Shown: positions 31,657 to 39,552 of the stretch, one piece after another
How the letters are laid out: every line of letters starts with the position of its first letter
How positions within the stretch are numbered: position 1 is the first letter of the stretch
DNA from: Paludibacteraceae bacterium
GTDB taxonomy: Bacteria; Bacteroidota; Bacteroidia; Bacteroidales; Paludibacteraceae
Length of the DNA: 64,000 bases
Assembly (NCBI GenBank): GCA_016297215.1
Contig: JAEDGZ010000009.1
Location: 8,028 to 72,027, forward strand
Direction of reading: 5' to 3'
The notes under the pieces: generated by a model
Told to the model about the DNA's origin: nothing
Databases searched by the model: none
What the model saw: the letters and a program-made list of their open reading frames with translations, nothing else
Translations under genes and position numbers: made by a program

Positions 31657-34014
31657 TTACCAGTTCACTACGAAGCCGGCATGCACGTTGATGCCCGCCT
31701 GTGCGTAGTACCACGGCCAGCAGGCGGTGCCGTCTTGATAGTAGGAGCAGTCGCTGCCGCCGTTGCTCGCGTACTTGTGGTCGAAGATGTTGTTGATTTG
31801 GCAGAGCAACTTAATCTCCGGGCAGCGTTTGTACTTCTGCAAAGGCAGTGTGTATTGCAGGTTGACATTGGTGGTGGTGTATGCCTTGATGAAGGCGGTG
31901 GCGATTTTTGCCGGCTGCCCAATCTGCTCGGGGTGAATCGGCTCCGTCTCGCCGTACCATGCGATGTTCTCCATTACGATACCGTTGCCGTGGGTGTTGT
32001 CCAGATACTGCTTCGACACCACGTTTGTCTGCACGGTAGCCACAAAGCCGGCTATGTCGAACGTGAAGAGCGACATAGCGGTAATCATCGGCGAATAGGC
32101 GATGTCGGTCTCATCGAAATGCACGGTCTGTCCGTATTCGTTCTCTGCCCAGTTGGCATCGTAGCGGGTAACGGTCTCGTCGTAGCCGAGAATCTTGTTG
32201 CGACTGAGCACGAAGTTACCGTCCCAACGGAACCAGTCGGTTATCTTCACGCCCGCCGTGAGTTCCACACCCATGCGGTAACTGTCTTTTACGTTGATAG
32301 TCGATTGCGCGCCTACGTCGTTGTATTTGCCCGTGAGGACGAGTTGGTTGTCGTAGTCCATGAAGTAGAGGTTCGCGCCGATGGCGAAACGCGGGTGACT
32401 GTATTGGTAACCCAACTCATAGTCGTAGAGCGTCTCGGGGCTGGGCAGACCGGTGTAGGTGTTTGTAGATGCATCCCAGAGCACGTTCTCCTTGTAGTTG
32501 TTGCGGCTCGGCTCGCGGTTAGCCATGGCGAAGGAACCGTAGAGCAGGTGCCCGCGATTCTGATAGGTCAGACCCGCCTTGGGGTTGAAGAAATGGTAGT
32601 TGACGGTCAGCGGCAGGTCGGTCATGTCCTCATCGTTGATACCGTCGCGGTGGTAGCGCACATATCGGTATTGCAGGTCGGCATAGAGGCTGAGACGCTC
32701 CTGCCCGCGGTTGAGCACACGCCAATTGACTTTGCCGTAGGTGTTCGCGTCCACCTTGTTGGCGTTGTTGCGGTAGTACTCGTAGTTAATGGGTAGGCTG
32801 CCGCCATAGACGCTGTCTTGAATATAGTTCAGCGTGCCGAAGTGCGCACCGATATAGTCGTTGCCCGCTGCGCCGAACTGCACATCCACATGCTCGTTCA
32901 CATATTTCGCGCTCAGGATGGCACCCGCGAAGTGATTGTCAAGACTCTTGCGATACATGCCGTAGGCTTTCTTCACTTTCTCGCCGTTCACGTCGGTGTA
33001 GCGCTCCAGCCCCCAGTACTCGAAACTCTTGCGTTTGTACTGCTCGTAGTAGCCGCCGCCGTGGGTGTAGTGGAGCGTAGCGTTCAGGCTCCAGTTGGGC
33101 GTGAAGCGGTGGGTAATCTGCAACTGCGCATGCTGCTGTGCGTAGTTATCCGTCTGATTATCATAATATTTAGTGTTGCCTTCCGCGTCTTCGTATTCGC
33201 CCGCGGGGTTGTAGCGTCGGTCAGCGCCGTCAATGCCGTATGCGGTGTTGTAGTCCACGCCGTCCCAGCCCATGCCGGTCTTCTCCTTGCCGCCGAAGAA
33301 GCGTGCCACCACCTGCGTCTTGTCCCCGTACCAACCGAGGTCGCCGTAGTAGGAATACAGGTCAGAGTTCGTGCGATAGAGGAATCCGTCAGAGTTCACC
33401 TTGCTGAAACGCGCGTTCACGCGCCAGTTGCCGGGCAGGACTACATGCCCGCTCACCATCTCGCGGAAGGTGTTGTACATACCCCCGTTGAATGCCAGTG
33501 TGAAGTGGTTTGCGGTGTCGTTATCGCCCGTGTACATGTTCAGCGACGCACCGAACGAGGCACTACCATTGGTCGAGGTGCCCACGCCTCGCTGCACGTC
33601 GATGCTCGACATTGATGCCGCCATATCCGTCATGTTCACCCAGAACACCGTCTGGCTCTCTTGGTCGTTGAGCGGCACGTCGTTTACCGTCATGTTGATA
33701 CGCGTGTGGTCGGTGCCGCGCACGCGGAAATACGTGTAGCCCACGCCTAAACCGTCGTCGCTCGTTACCTGCAAAGCAGGGATAGTGCTCAGCAGGTAGG
33801 GCAGATTCTGACCCGTGTTCTCACGATTCAGACGGTCGTTGCCGACCACGTCGTGGTTGATGGTGGTTTGTTGTACGCGTTGTGCGACCACTTGCACGTC
33901 TTGCATCTGGTTCATCACAACAGTCAGCGTGTCATCTGCGGCATACGCACGTATACCGCTGACCGCAACGGCTGCCGTCAGGCAGCACACAGAAAGAAAA
34001 GATTGTTTTTTCAT
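31657..34014 (-). CDS. TonB-dependent outer-membrane receptor, probable thiamine importer
   Basis: Outer-membrane gated channel of 785 residues. The signal peptide ends at AYA-AD. The plug domain covers about residues 35-165 (ENTGQNLPYLLSTIPALQVT, YFRVRGTDHTRINMTVNDVPLND, SSIDVQRGVGTSTNGSASFG). The rest is a 22-strand barrel ending with an aromatic (GFVVNW). There is no N-terminal carboxypeptidase-like repeat and no SusD partner, so it is not a Sus-type glycan system. A TPP riboswitch lies directly before the start. Receptors under TPP riboswitches in Bacteroidetes are known thiamine importers, so the substrate thiamine is inferred from regulation. No pnuT or thiamine kinase gene is adjacent. 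Confidence 0.9.
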   Translation of the reverse strand: MKKQSFLSVCCLTAAVAVSGIRAYAADDTLTVVMNQMQDVQVVAQRVQQTTINHDVVGNDRLNRENTGQNLPYLLSTIPALQVTSDDGLGVGYTYFRVRGTDHTRINMTVNDVPLNDQESQTVFWVNMTDMAASMSSIDVQRGVGTSTNGSASFGASLNMYTGDNDTANHFTLAFNGGMYNTFREMVSGHVVLPGNWRVNARFSKVNSDGFLYRTNSDLYSYYGDLGWYGDKTQVVARFFGGKEKTGMGWDGVDYNTAYGIDGADRRYNPAGEYEDAEGNTKYYDNQTDNYAQQHAQLQITHRFTPNWSLNATLHYTHGGGYYEQYKRKSFEYWGLERYTDVNGEKVKKAYGMYRKSLDNHFAGAILSAKYVNEHVDVQFGAAGNDYIGAHFGTLNYIQDSVYGGSLPINYEYYRNNANKVDANTYGKVNWRVLNRGQERLSLYADLQYRYVRYHRDGINDEDMTDLPLTVNYHFFNPKAGLTYQNRGHLLYGSFAMANREPSRNNYKENVLWDASTNTYTGLPSPETLYDYELGYQYSHPRFAIGANLYFMDYDNQLVLTGKYNDVGAQSTINVKDSYRMGVELTAGVKITDWFRWDGNFVLSRNKILGYDETVTRYDANWAENEYGQTVHFDETDIAYSPMITAMSLFTFDIAGFVATVQTNVVSKQYLDNTHGNGIVMENIAWYGETEPIHPEQIGQPAKIATAFIKAYTTTNVNLQYTLPLQKYKRCPEIKLLCQINNIFDHKYASNGGSDCSYYQDGTACWPWYYAQAGINVHAGFVVNW

Positions 34015-34092
34015 ACTCCCTCTACAGAATTACCTGTGCAGGTTCAAAGGGTGTTTTCTCAGCCAAATCGGAATTTAGCACCCCCGAAAAAA
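34015..34092 (-). promoter_or_regulatory. TPP (thiamine pyrophosphate) riboswitch
   Basis: On the minus strand the conserved parts appear in order: GGGGGTGCT, then GGCTGAGA, ACACCC, TTTGAACCTG, CAGGTAATTCTG and TAGAGGGAG. The P2 stem GGGTG/CACCC and the thi-box core match the class. The 3' end GAGGGAG is also the ribosome-binding region, 1-2 bases from the ATG at 34014. Ligand binding should therefore hide it, giving control of translation. No separate promoter is clear between this and the upstream gene's terminator. Confidence 0.93.
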
Positions 34093-34111
34093 ATTAATAT
34101 TTTATTGATTT

Positions 34112-34140
34112 TAATCAGAGTACTCGGAGTACTCTGATTA
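34112..34140. terminator. Perfect hairpin between two minus-strand genes
   Basis: A 13-base-pair inverted repeat (TAATCAGAGTACT / AGTACTCTGATTA) with a 3-base loop. It is also the 9-base CTCNGANNN repeat in hairpin form. It lies just downstream of the barrel-protein gene on the minus strand and before the riboswitch, so it can end the first transcript. Confidence 0.7.
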
Positions 34141-34158
34141 TTTTGATTTCTCAGACCA

Positions 34159-34929
34159 CTAAAATCTATATCCGAACGCCACATACCATCCCCATTCCCA
34201 CATCTGCTGCTCGGCGATGGTCTTGTTCTTCACGCGGTTGTTCAACCCGAAGTCGTAGCCGGCTTGCAGGCGGTACTTGTCCCACTCAAAGCCGCCACCC
34301 AAGCCCATCTGTATGTTCGTGCGGTAGAGTTCATCGGTGCGCAGACGGTCGTATTTCTCGGTGGGGATACCCTGATGCTGCAGCCATTGCTGCGTACCCT
34401 CGCTCAGATGGAGTTGCATATAATCCACCTCCGCCAGCCCGATATGCAGTTGCGGACCGGCGTAGAAGAACATATTGAGTTCTTTCCATAGCGGAATGGT
34501 GTAGAAACAACGCACGGGGATGGTGAGGTTATGCTGCAACACGCGGTGGTGAATATACTCTTCCTGCACCGTGGCAGCTGTCTGCGAACGCCAATGCTGG
34601 TCGTTGTTGCCCAGCGAGAGCGAATAGAGCAAGCCCGTCTGCATGCTGAAATGCAGCGGCAGCAAGAACGTGAAAGTGGCACCGATACGCACCCCGTGCA
34701 AGTACATATCGGGGTAGGTATAGTTATTCGTGCGCTGCTGCGGCTGTGTGTAACCTACTTCCAAACGATACTCCACGCCGAAATGATAGTCTTGCTTCTT
34801 CGTCTCTTTGCGCGTGGGGTCGAAGAATGTGTTGTCCGCCGTCTGTAAGTCGGGCTGACGGCGCACCTCCTGCGCCTGCACTGCCATCGCCACACAACAC
34901 ATTACAAATATATATAGGTACTTCTTCAT
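34159..34929 (-). CDS. Outer-membrane beta-barrel protein, PorT-like
   Basis: Protein of 256 residues with a signal peptide (residues 1-19, VAMAVQA-QE) and a barrel of amphipathic strands (FGVEYRLEVGYTQ, GVRIGATFTFLLPLHFSMQTG, FFYAGPQLHIGLAEV, IQMGLGGGFEWDKYRLQAGY), ending in FGYRF, a normal outer-membrane insertion signal with terminal Phe. It belongs to the PorT/OMP_b-brl type. The function is unknown. Own promoter at 35003-35034. It is upstream of the thiamine receptor but separated from it by a hairpin. Confidence 0.82.
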   Translation of the reverse strand: MKKYLYIFVMCCVAMAVQAQEVRRQPDLQTADNTFFDPTRKETKKQDYHFGVEYRLEVGYTQPQQRTNNYTYPDMYLHGVRIGATFTFLLPLHFSMQTGLLYSLSLGNNDQHWRSQTAATVQEEYIHHRVLQHNLTIPVRCFYTIPLWKELNMFFYAGPQLHIGLAEVDYMQLHLSEGTQQWLQHQGIPTEKYDRLRTDELYRTNIQMGLGGGFEWDKYRLQAGYDFGLNNRVKNKTIAEQQMWEWGWYVAFGYRF

Positions 34930-35002
34930 TTCTGTGAATAATTAAAGGGATTATCGGAGGTGATGAGTCTTTTGTCCTTCATCCTATATCCTTAATCCTC
35001 TG

Positions 35003-35034
35003 CAAAAGTACTGCTTTTTCCCGAATTATGCAAA
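35003..35034 (-). promoter_or_regulatory. Bacteroidetes-type promoter of the barrel-protein gene
   Basis: Minus strand: TTTG (35031-35034), 20 bases, TACTTTTG (35003-35010), with AAAAAGCAG just before the -7 box. It is divergent from, and nearly a mirror copy of, the promoter at 35070-35101. Confidence 0.82.
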
Positions 35035-35069
35035 AAAAAGCTCTAAATTTCACTTTTTTTACCAAAAAA

Positions 35070-35101
35070 TTTGCGTAATTGAAAAAAAAGCAGTACTTTT
35101 G
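35070..35101 (+). promoter_or_regulatory. Bacteroidetes-type promoter of the tRNA-Glu/rpsT unit
   Basis: TTTG (35070-35073), 20 bases, TACTTTTG (35094-35101), with AAAAAAAAGCAG before the -7 box. Confidence 0.82.
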
Positions 35102-35140
35102 CAACCGCTTTCGACCAGACTCACATTCAGAGTTGTAGTG

Positions 35141-35168
35141 TTCGGGTACGCAGGCGTCCCCGCCTGCT
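35141..35168 (+). repeat. Palindromic element, GCAGGCG family
   Basis: TTCGGGTACGCAGGCGTCCC continuing into CGCCTGCTG; the inner stem is CAGGCG/CGCCTG. It lies in the leader between the promoter and tRNA-Glu. Confidence 0.9.
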
Positions 35169-35190
35169 GTTGGTTGAGAGCAGTGGCAAA

Positions 35191-35218
35191 TTAATTGTTA
35201 ATTATTAATTGTTAATTG
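35191..35218 (+). repeat. 7-base tandem array, TTAATTG type
   Basis: TTAATTG, TTAATTA, TTAATTG, TTAATTG, ending 4 bases before tRNA-Glu. Confidence 0.9.
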
Positions 35219-35222
35219 TCAA

Positions 35223-35294
35223 GGTCCATTCGTCTATCGGTTAGGACGAGAGATTTTCATTCTCTAAAGAGCAGTTCGACTCTGCTATGGACTA
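35223..35294 (+). tRNA. tRNA-Glu (anticodon TTC)
   Basis: The cloverleaf is clear: acceptor GGTCCAT/ATGGACT, anticodon arm GAGAGAT-TTTC-ATTCTCT with TTC in the loop, and T arm GCAG-TTCGACT-CTGC. CCA (35295-35297) is encoded after the discriminator A. The gene precedes rpsT in the same direction. Confidence 0.96.
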
Positions 35295-35366
35295 CCATAA
35301 ACAAGCGCAAAGAAAACCTTCCTCAAAGGTAAATCATTTGTCTAACAACTTAACGTCTTAGCAAAG

Positions 35367-35621
35367 ATGGCAAACCACAAATCTTCATTAAAGAGAATCC
35401 GCCAAACGATTACTCGCAAGGCTCGCAACCACTACTATGCAAAAACTGCTCGCAACGCCGTTCGCGACCTGCGTGCTACCACCGACAAAGCCGCTGCTCA
35501 GGCTGCTCTGCCCAAGGTAAGTTCTATGTTGGATAAGTTGGCAAAGCGCAACATCATCCACAAAAACAAGGCGGCTAACCTGAAATCAAAGTTGGCTATC
35601 TACGTGAACAAACTCGCGTAA
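35367..35621 (+). CDS. rpsT: 30S ribosomal protein S20
   Basis: Small-subunit primary binding protein of 84 residues, rich in Lys, Arg and Ala. The start MANHKSSLKRIRQTITRKAR and the motif AQAALPKVSSMLDKLAKRNIIHKNKAANLKSKL (across residues about 46-78) are diagnostic. It is transcribed with tRNA-Glu and followed by a strong terminator. Confidence 0.98.
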   Translation: MANHKSSLKRIRQTITRKARNHYYAKTARNAVRDLRATTDKAAAQAALPKVSSMLDKLAKRNIIHKNKAANLKSKLAIYVNKLA

Positions 35622-35662
35622 GTGGCGCTCAAAGTGAGCTTTTAGGTATAATTTTCTAAAAT

Positions 35663-35700
35663 ACAACGAAAGGACTGCTAACAGCAGTCCTTTCGTTGTT
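35663..35700. terminator. Strong hairpin terminator after rpsT
   Basis: A 17-base-pair perfect stem with the loop AAC: ACAACGAAAGGACTGCT pairs with AGCAGTCCTTTCGTTGT. Only a short T-rich tail follows. It separates rpsT from the convergent gene ending at 35798. Confidence 0.88.
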
Positions 35701-35797
35701 TATCCCTCGAGGTGGGTTAATCAAAAATCCCTTTTGACTTGTAAAGCATAGTTATGCTACTGCCTTGTGCTTATGGAGCGGATTTGTAAACTATTGT

Positions 35798-37477
35798 TTA
35801 GTGTACCTTTTGCCCTTGTGCGTTTATTATTGTTCCGTCATTAAGCAGAAAAACCAGTTGATGCTCCACTATCATTTTGTACGGGGTAGGAATAGATTGG
35901 GTGGAGGAACTAGTAGAAGTAATAGGTGGGGTTGGTGATTTGTACCATAGAGTGATCGTATTATCTATAAAGAAGTCGCGCTGTGCCGTCAGCGTGAGTG
36001 CCATACATGTCTGCGTTATGGGGACTTTGAAACCTATCGTATAAGGAAAATCTTTGTATAGCACAGATGTATTTTCTGCAGGGATGATGTCCACCTTCTC
36101 TGTCTCTACTGCTTCATCTTGCGTTTCGCCACCAAGTGGTGAGACGGTAGGGAGTGTTGCTTTCGCACCTTTCGTATCAATATCGGATAACAAGACGGGT
36201 ATGAGTTTGTACGAGATACCGCTGTATGTAGTGAGAATGCCGGTGAAGTTACAAAGCGTAGTGTCGTCGGGCAGTGTCTTGCCGGACAAAATACCAAACT
36301 CATCGTAGTATCCATACGTTATACCATCTTTTCCTATTATATTTTGCGTTGTGAAAACGATATCTTCGATAGTAACCAGTGTTAAAGGGTGTGCTTGGTA
36401 GGTGTCTTCATTGATAGCGGTAACTATCGCGGGGGTAGGGCGTGCGGCTGAAGTGGATTGTAAGTCCTCCCCAATCTGAGTCGCGTTAAATAGGGGCTTT
36501 CCTTCAAACTCTCCCAATGTGCCGAATAGAGTTCCTGTCCATTGATTGCCCAATGATACTGCCCCTGCCGGCAGCGATAAGCCGTTGGTGCGTAAGACGA
36601 TACCTTTTCCGCTATTGTCTTGGAGATAAATCTCTGAGGATGTCTTCACGCCTATGATCACAGCATTTTGAGCCTCTGAAAGCCGCAGTTCATAAGCGGA
36701 TGTCGGCGCAGCGGCAATGAACTCTGCAATGCTCTCTGCATAGCCTTTCTGCAGAATATAAGTAACTTTCACTTCCTCGCTGTTGTCGGTGCCGTCGGTG
36801 GCGATGACGCGAAGGACCGTCGTCTCGGAGATGGTCAGCGGAGACAAGTAGAGCACACGGCTCTCGCTGCTAACGGGGTCTGTCCCATCAATGGTGTAGT
36901 ATATCTGCGCCCCCTCGGTGGCGCAAGTCATAGTCAGCAGAAACGGAGCAGTGAACGAACCGTCTGCAGCCACAGCACCATCCGCGGGCGATAGAGTAGG
37001 TGCTGCAATAGCAGGGGCAACTACCGGCACTTTGTATAGGGAGAAGGGTTTATAACTGCCCGTTGAGGAAGTATAGAACCGATAATTACTGCCACTTTGG
37101 CACAAAAAACGCGAACCACACTTAAAACGCGAACTGGTGCCTAACGAGCAGACTCCTCCCGTCTCGCCGTAAGCAAACGTGGTAGTTCCGGTCGGGTTAT
37201 AGATGTATTTGCCCATCGTCGCGTCTTTCAGATACACTCCTCCCGTGGTGGTCTCTACGATATACTCTGCCCAGCCGCCGGCACCCACTTTGGCATCCGT
37301 AGCACCATCCCAGCCCGTTACACCCAGCGAGATAGCCGTAGAATACAGCACCACACGGTCGCCATCCTGCAAGGCGCTGATGTTCGTAACCATCGTATAG
37401 CCCTCCGGCAGCGCGGCGCGACATACGCTAAAACCAACAAAAAAGAAAAAGAGAAGAAGTGTGAATTTGGCTCGCAT
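35798..37477 (-). CDS. Secreted protein with chitobiase-like and OB-fold domains and a C-terminal sorting-type tail
   Basis: A 559-residue secreted protein that I do not recognise as an enzyme. Signal peptide residues 1-21 (FFFFVGFSVCRA-AL). An N-terminal beta region (25-145, with LPEGYTMVTNISALQDGDRV) is followed by a chitobiase/beta-hexosaminidase C-terminal type domain (about 155-245, EGAQIYYTIDGTDP, TTVLRVIATDG). A nucleic-acid/OB-fold-like domain seen in Bacteroidota surface proteins follows (about 250-390, YLQDNSGKGIVLRTNG). The last residues, EHQLVFLLNDGTIINAQGQK, resemble the end of T9SS type A tails (a strand, a turn with N-G-T, then A-x-G-x-K/R). The location would be the cell surface or outside the cell. 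Single gene with no partner on its strand. Confidence 0.72.
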   Translation of the reverse strand: MRAKFTLLLFFFFVGFSVCRAALPEGYTMVTNISALQDGDRVVLYSTAISLGVTGWDGATDAKVGAGGWAEYIVETTTGGVYLKDATMGKYIYNPTGTTTFAYGETGGVCSLGTSSRFKCGSRFLCQSGSNYRFYTSSTGSYKPFSLYKVPVVAPAIAAPTLSPADGAVAADGSFTAPFLLTMTCATEGAQIYYTIDGTDPVSSESRVLYLSPLTISETTVLRVIATDGTDNSEEVKVTYILQKGYAESIAEFIAAAPTSAYELRLSEAQNAVIIGVKTSSEIYLQDNSGKGIVLRTNGLSLPAGAVSLGNQWTGTLFGTLGEFEGKPLFNATQIGEDLQSTSAARPTPAIVTAINEDTYQAHPLTLVTIEDIVFTTQNIIGKDGITYGYYDEFGILSGKTLPDDTTLCNFTGILTTYSGISYKLIPVLLSDIDTKGAKATLPTVSPLGGETQDEAVETEKVDIIPAENTSVLYKDFPYTIGFKVPITQTCMALTLTAQRDFFIDNTITLWYKSPTPPITSTSSSTQSIPTPYKMIVEHQLVFLLNDGTIINAQGQKVH

Positions 37478-37509
37478 GGTCGAAATGTTTTTTATGTTTT
37501 AGGGTTCAT

Positions 37510-37600
37510 GTCCGGGTGCGCAGGCGTCCCCGCCTGCTAATAGTCAAATTGTCAATGGTCAAATTGCCCAATTCCCGCAGGCGTCCCCCTACGCACCCGA
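37510..37600 (+). repeat. Palindromic elements upstream of the secreted protein gene
   Basis: 37510-37538 is a full GTCCGGGTGCGCAGGCG element with its CGCCTGCT arm. 37575-37600 is a degenerate copy (CCCGCAGGCGTCCCCCTACG). Between them lie GTCAAATTG units. Confidence 0.88.
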
Positions 37601-37604
37601 ACTC

Positions 37605-37625
37605 GAAACCTGAAACTCGAAACCT
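37605..37625 (+). repeat. 7-base tandem array, GAAACCT type
   Basis: GAAACCT, GAAACTC, GAAACCT. Confidence 0.8.
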
Positions 37626-37631
37626 ATTTAT

Positions 37632-37646
37632 CCCGACAAAGTCGGG
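37632..37646. terminator. Short hairpin after the CoA transferase gene
   Basis: CCCGAC-AAA-GTCGGG. On the minus strand it lies about 20 bases beyond the stop of the CoA transferase gene. The T-run is weak, so termination is only likely. Confidence 0.5.
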
Positions 37647-37664
37647 AAAACCTGTATCTACCGT

Positions 37665-39161
37665 TTATCGCTTGTAGTTCTCCCACTTCGTGTTGCGCAT
37701 GTCGCCCGACTTGAGGAACTCTTCGTGCATCGCCAGCGCGCAACTCAGCGTGTGCGGCGTGTGCGCGGTCTTCGACATCGCCAGATACTCGTTGAGCAGC
37801 GGGCGATACTGCGGGTCAACGCAGTGGTCGATTATCTCATGCGCACGCTGAATCGGGCTCTTCCCGCGCAGGTCGGCGATACCGTGCTCCGTGATGATAA
37901 TCTTCACGCTGTGCTCCGAGTGGTCGAGGTGGCTGACCATCGGCACAAACGCAGAGATACAGCCGCCCTTCGCCGTGGACGGAGTGGTGTAGATACTGAT
38001 ATACGCGTTGCGGGTGAAGTCGCCCGAGCCGCCGATGCCGTTCATCATCTTCGTGCCGCATACGTGCGTCGAGTTGATGTTGCCGAAGATATCTGCCTCC
38101 AATGCCGTGTTGATGGTTATCAAACCCAGTCGGCGAGCCACCTCGGGGTTGTTGCTTATCTCCTGCGGACGAAGCACTATCTTGTCGCGGAAGAAATCGA
38201 TATGGTCGATGATGTCTTGCAACTTGTCGGCGCCCACCGTCAGCGAGCAGCCGCTGGCGAACTTCACGCGACCCTCTTTCATCAATCCCACCACCGAGTC
38301 TTGAATCACCTCCGTGTACATCTCAAACGGCGGGATATGCTTGTTCTCGCCCAGCGCGCCCAGCACGGCGTTGGCGATGTTGCCCACACCCGACTGTATC
38401 GGCAAGAACGATGCAGGAATCCGCCCTGCCTTCATCTCTGCCTCGAGGAAGGCTGCCACGTTCGCACCAATCTTCGCCGTCGTCTCGTCCAGCGGCGAGA
38501 ACTTACCCACCTCGTTCGGGCGGTTGGTCTTCACCACGGCGACAATCTTGCTCGGGTCCACCTTGATACAGTCCGTACCGATACGGTCTGACGGCTTATA
38601 GACGGGTATCTCGCGGCGCACAGGCGGGTCGAGAGGCTCGTAGATATCGTGCATGCCGCGCATGGTCGCAGGCATCGCCTCGTTCAGTTCGATGATGATT
38701 TTCGAAGCCAAGCGGCAGAAGGTCGGCATGTTGCCCACGCCCGCGGTCGGTACTATCTCGCCGTCCTCCGTTACCTCGCACGCCTCAATGATGGCGAAGT
38801 CGGGCTTCGGCATGAAGCCGTAGCGCAGGTCTTGCGCCAACTCGCTCAGGTGCATGTCGAAATAATGCGCATCCTGTGCGTTCAACTCGGTGCGCAGGTC
38901 TTTGTTGCCTTGATAGGGGGTGCGAAACTCAATAGCGTGTGCGCGAGCCAGTGCACCGTCGCAACTGTCGCCCGTGCTCGCACCCGTGTACATACCAATC
39001 TTGTAGGGTTTGCCCTCCGCATGCAGGGCTTCCGCCATGTGTGCGATAGCAGTCGGAACATCTTTGGGCGCACCCGCAGGGGTAAAGCCGCCCATACCCA
39101 CGATGGCCCCGTTTGGAACCAGTCTTGCCGCCTCATCAGCGGTCATAAAAGGAAGTGCCAT
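37665..39161 (-). CDS. Acetyl-CoA hydrolase/transferase family, probable succinyl-CoA:acetate CoA-transferase
   Basis: Class I CoA-transferase of 498 residues. It begins with PFMTADEAARLVPNGAIVGMGGF, and the C-terminal half has VCGTKMMNGIGGSGDFTRNA, the glycine-rich loop of Cat1/SucCoA transferases, and ITEHGIADLRGKSPIQRA. The catalytic Glu should lie in the EADIFGNINSTHV segment just before. In succinate-forming Bacteroidota this enzyme links succinyl-CoA or propionyl-CoA to acetate. The exact donor and acceptor are inferred. It has its own promoter at 39204-39234. Confidence 0.9.
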   Translation of the reverse strand: MALPFMTADEAARLVPNGAIVGMGGFTPAGAPKDVPTAIAHMAEALHAEGKPYKIGMYTGASTGDSCDGALARAHAIEFRTPYQGNKDLRTELNAQDAHYFDMHLSELAQDLRYGFMPKPDFAIIEACEVTEDGEIVPTAGVGNMPTFCRLASKIIIELNEAMPATMRGMHDIYEPLDPPVRREIPVYKPSDRIGTDCIKVDPSKIVAVVKTNRPNEVGKFSPLDETTAKIGANVAAFLEAEMKAGRIPASFLPIQSGVGNIANAVLGALGENKHIPPFEMYTEVIQDSVVGLMKEGRVKFASGCSLTVGADKLQDIIDHIDFFRDKIVLRPQEISNNPEVARRLGLITINTALEADIFGNINSTHVCGTKMMNGIGGSGDFTRNAYISIYTTPSTAKGGCISAFVPMVSHLDHSEHSVKIIITEHGIADLRGKSPIQRAHEIIDHCVDPQYRPLLNEYLAMSKTAHTPHTLSCALAMHEEFLKSGDMRNTKWENYKR

Positions 39162-39203
39162 GATATTGTATAGTTTTTATTGTTGTTTCTCCCAAATCGC
39201 CTG

Positions 39204-39234
39204 CAAAGTTAATGCTTTTTCTTGATATATGCAA
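39204..39234 (-). promoter_or_regulatory. Bacteroidetes-type promoter of the CoA transferase gene
   Basis: Minus strand TTG (39232-39234), 20 bases, TAACTTTG (39204-39211), preceded by AAAAAGCAT. Confidence 0.8.
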
Positions 39235-39328
39235 GAAAAATCGTATCGTATAGGGTAGTTTTATGGCACACCCCCCGCTCTCACCCCGCTCTCTCCTTCT
39301 ATCTCTCTACGGACCAACAGCAGTCCTA

Positions 39329-39372
39329 CCCGTACTATTCCTGTACAATTCCCGTGCTATTCCCGTACAATA
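39329..39372 (+). repeat. 11-base tandem array, CCCGTACNATT type
   Basis: CCCGTACTATT, CCTGTACAATT, CCCGTGCTATT, CCCGTACAATA: four 11-base units in the 390-base gap between the fba and CoA transferase genes. A further degenerate CCCCGCTCT pair lies just upstream. Confidence 0.85.
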
Positions 39373-39425
39373 AACCCGACGATGAGCCGACCCTGAGCAG
39401 AGTCCACCTCAGGCAAAAGCAGAAA

Positions 39426-39472
39426 AAAAGGAGGCTGCCTAACACCTCAAGTTAGACAGCCCCCTTCTTTTT
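39426..39472. terminator. Terminator after fba
   Basis: GGCTG-C-CTAAC / GTTAG-A-CAGCC (39433-39461) around a 7-base loop, flanked by an A-run on the left and CTTCTTTTT on the right, so it can act in both directions. On the minus strand it lies about 80 bases beyond the fba stop. Confidence 0.75.
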
Positions 39473-39481
39473 GGCAGCAAA

Positions 39482-39542
39482 TAATTAATGAATAATTACA
39501 CGGTAATTAACGTTAAAATGTAATCACACAGTAATTAGCTTT
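39482..39542 (+). repeat. 11-base tandem array, TAATTANNNNN type
   Basis: TAATTAATGAA, TAATTACACGG, TAATTAACGTT, a 6-base break, then TAATCACACAG and TAATTAGCTTT. It resembles the TAATCACTAAC array at 2388. Confidence 0.75.
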
Positions 39543-39552
39543 GCTAGTCTGC

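Noticed and set aside
31681..33615. Two long plus-strand frames opposite the TonB receptor
   Set aside because: They mirror the codon pattern of the receptor gene and show Val/His/Arg-rich translations without domains.
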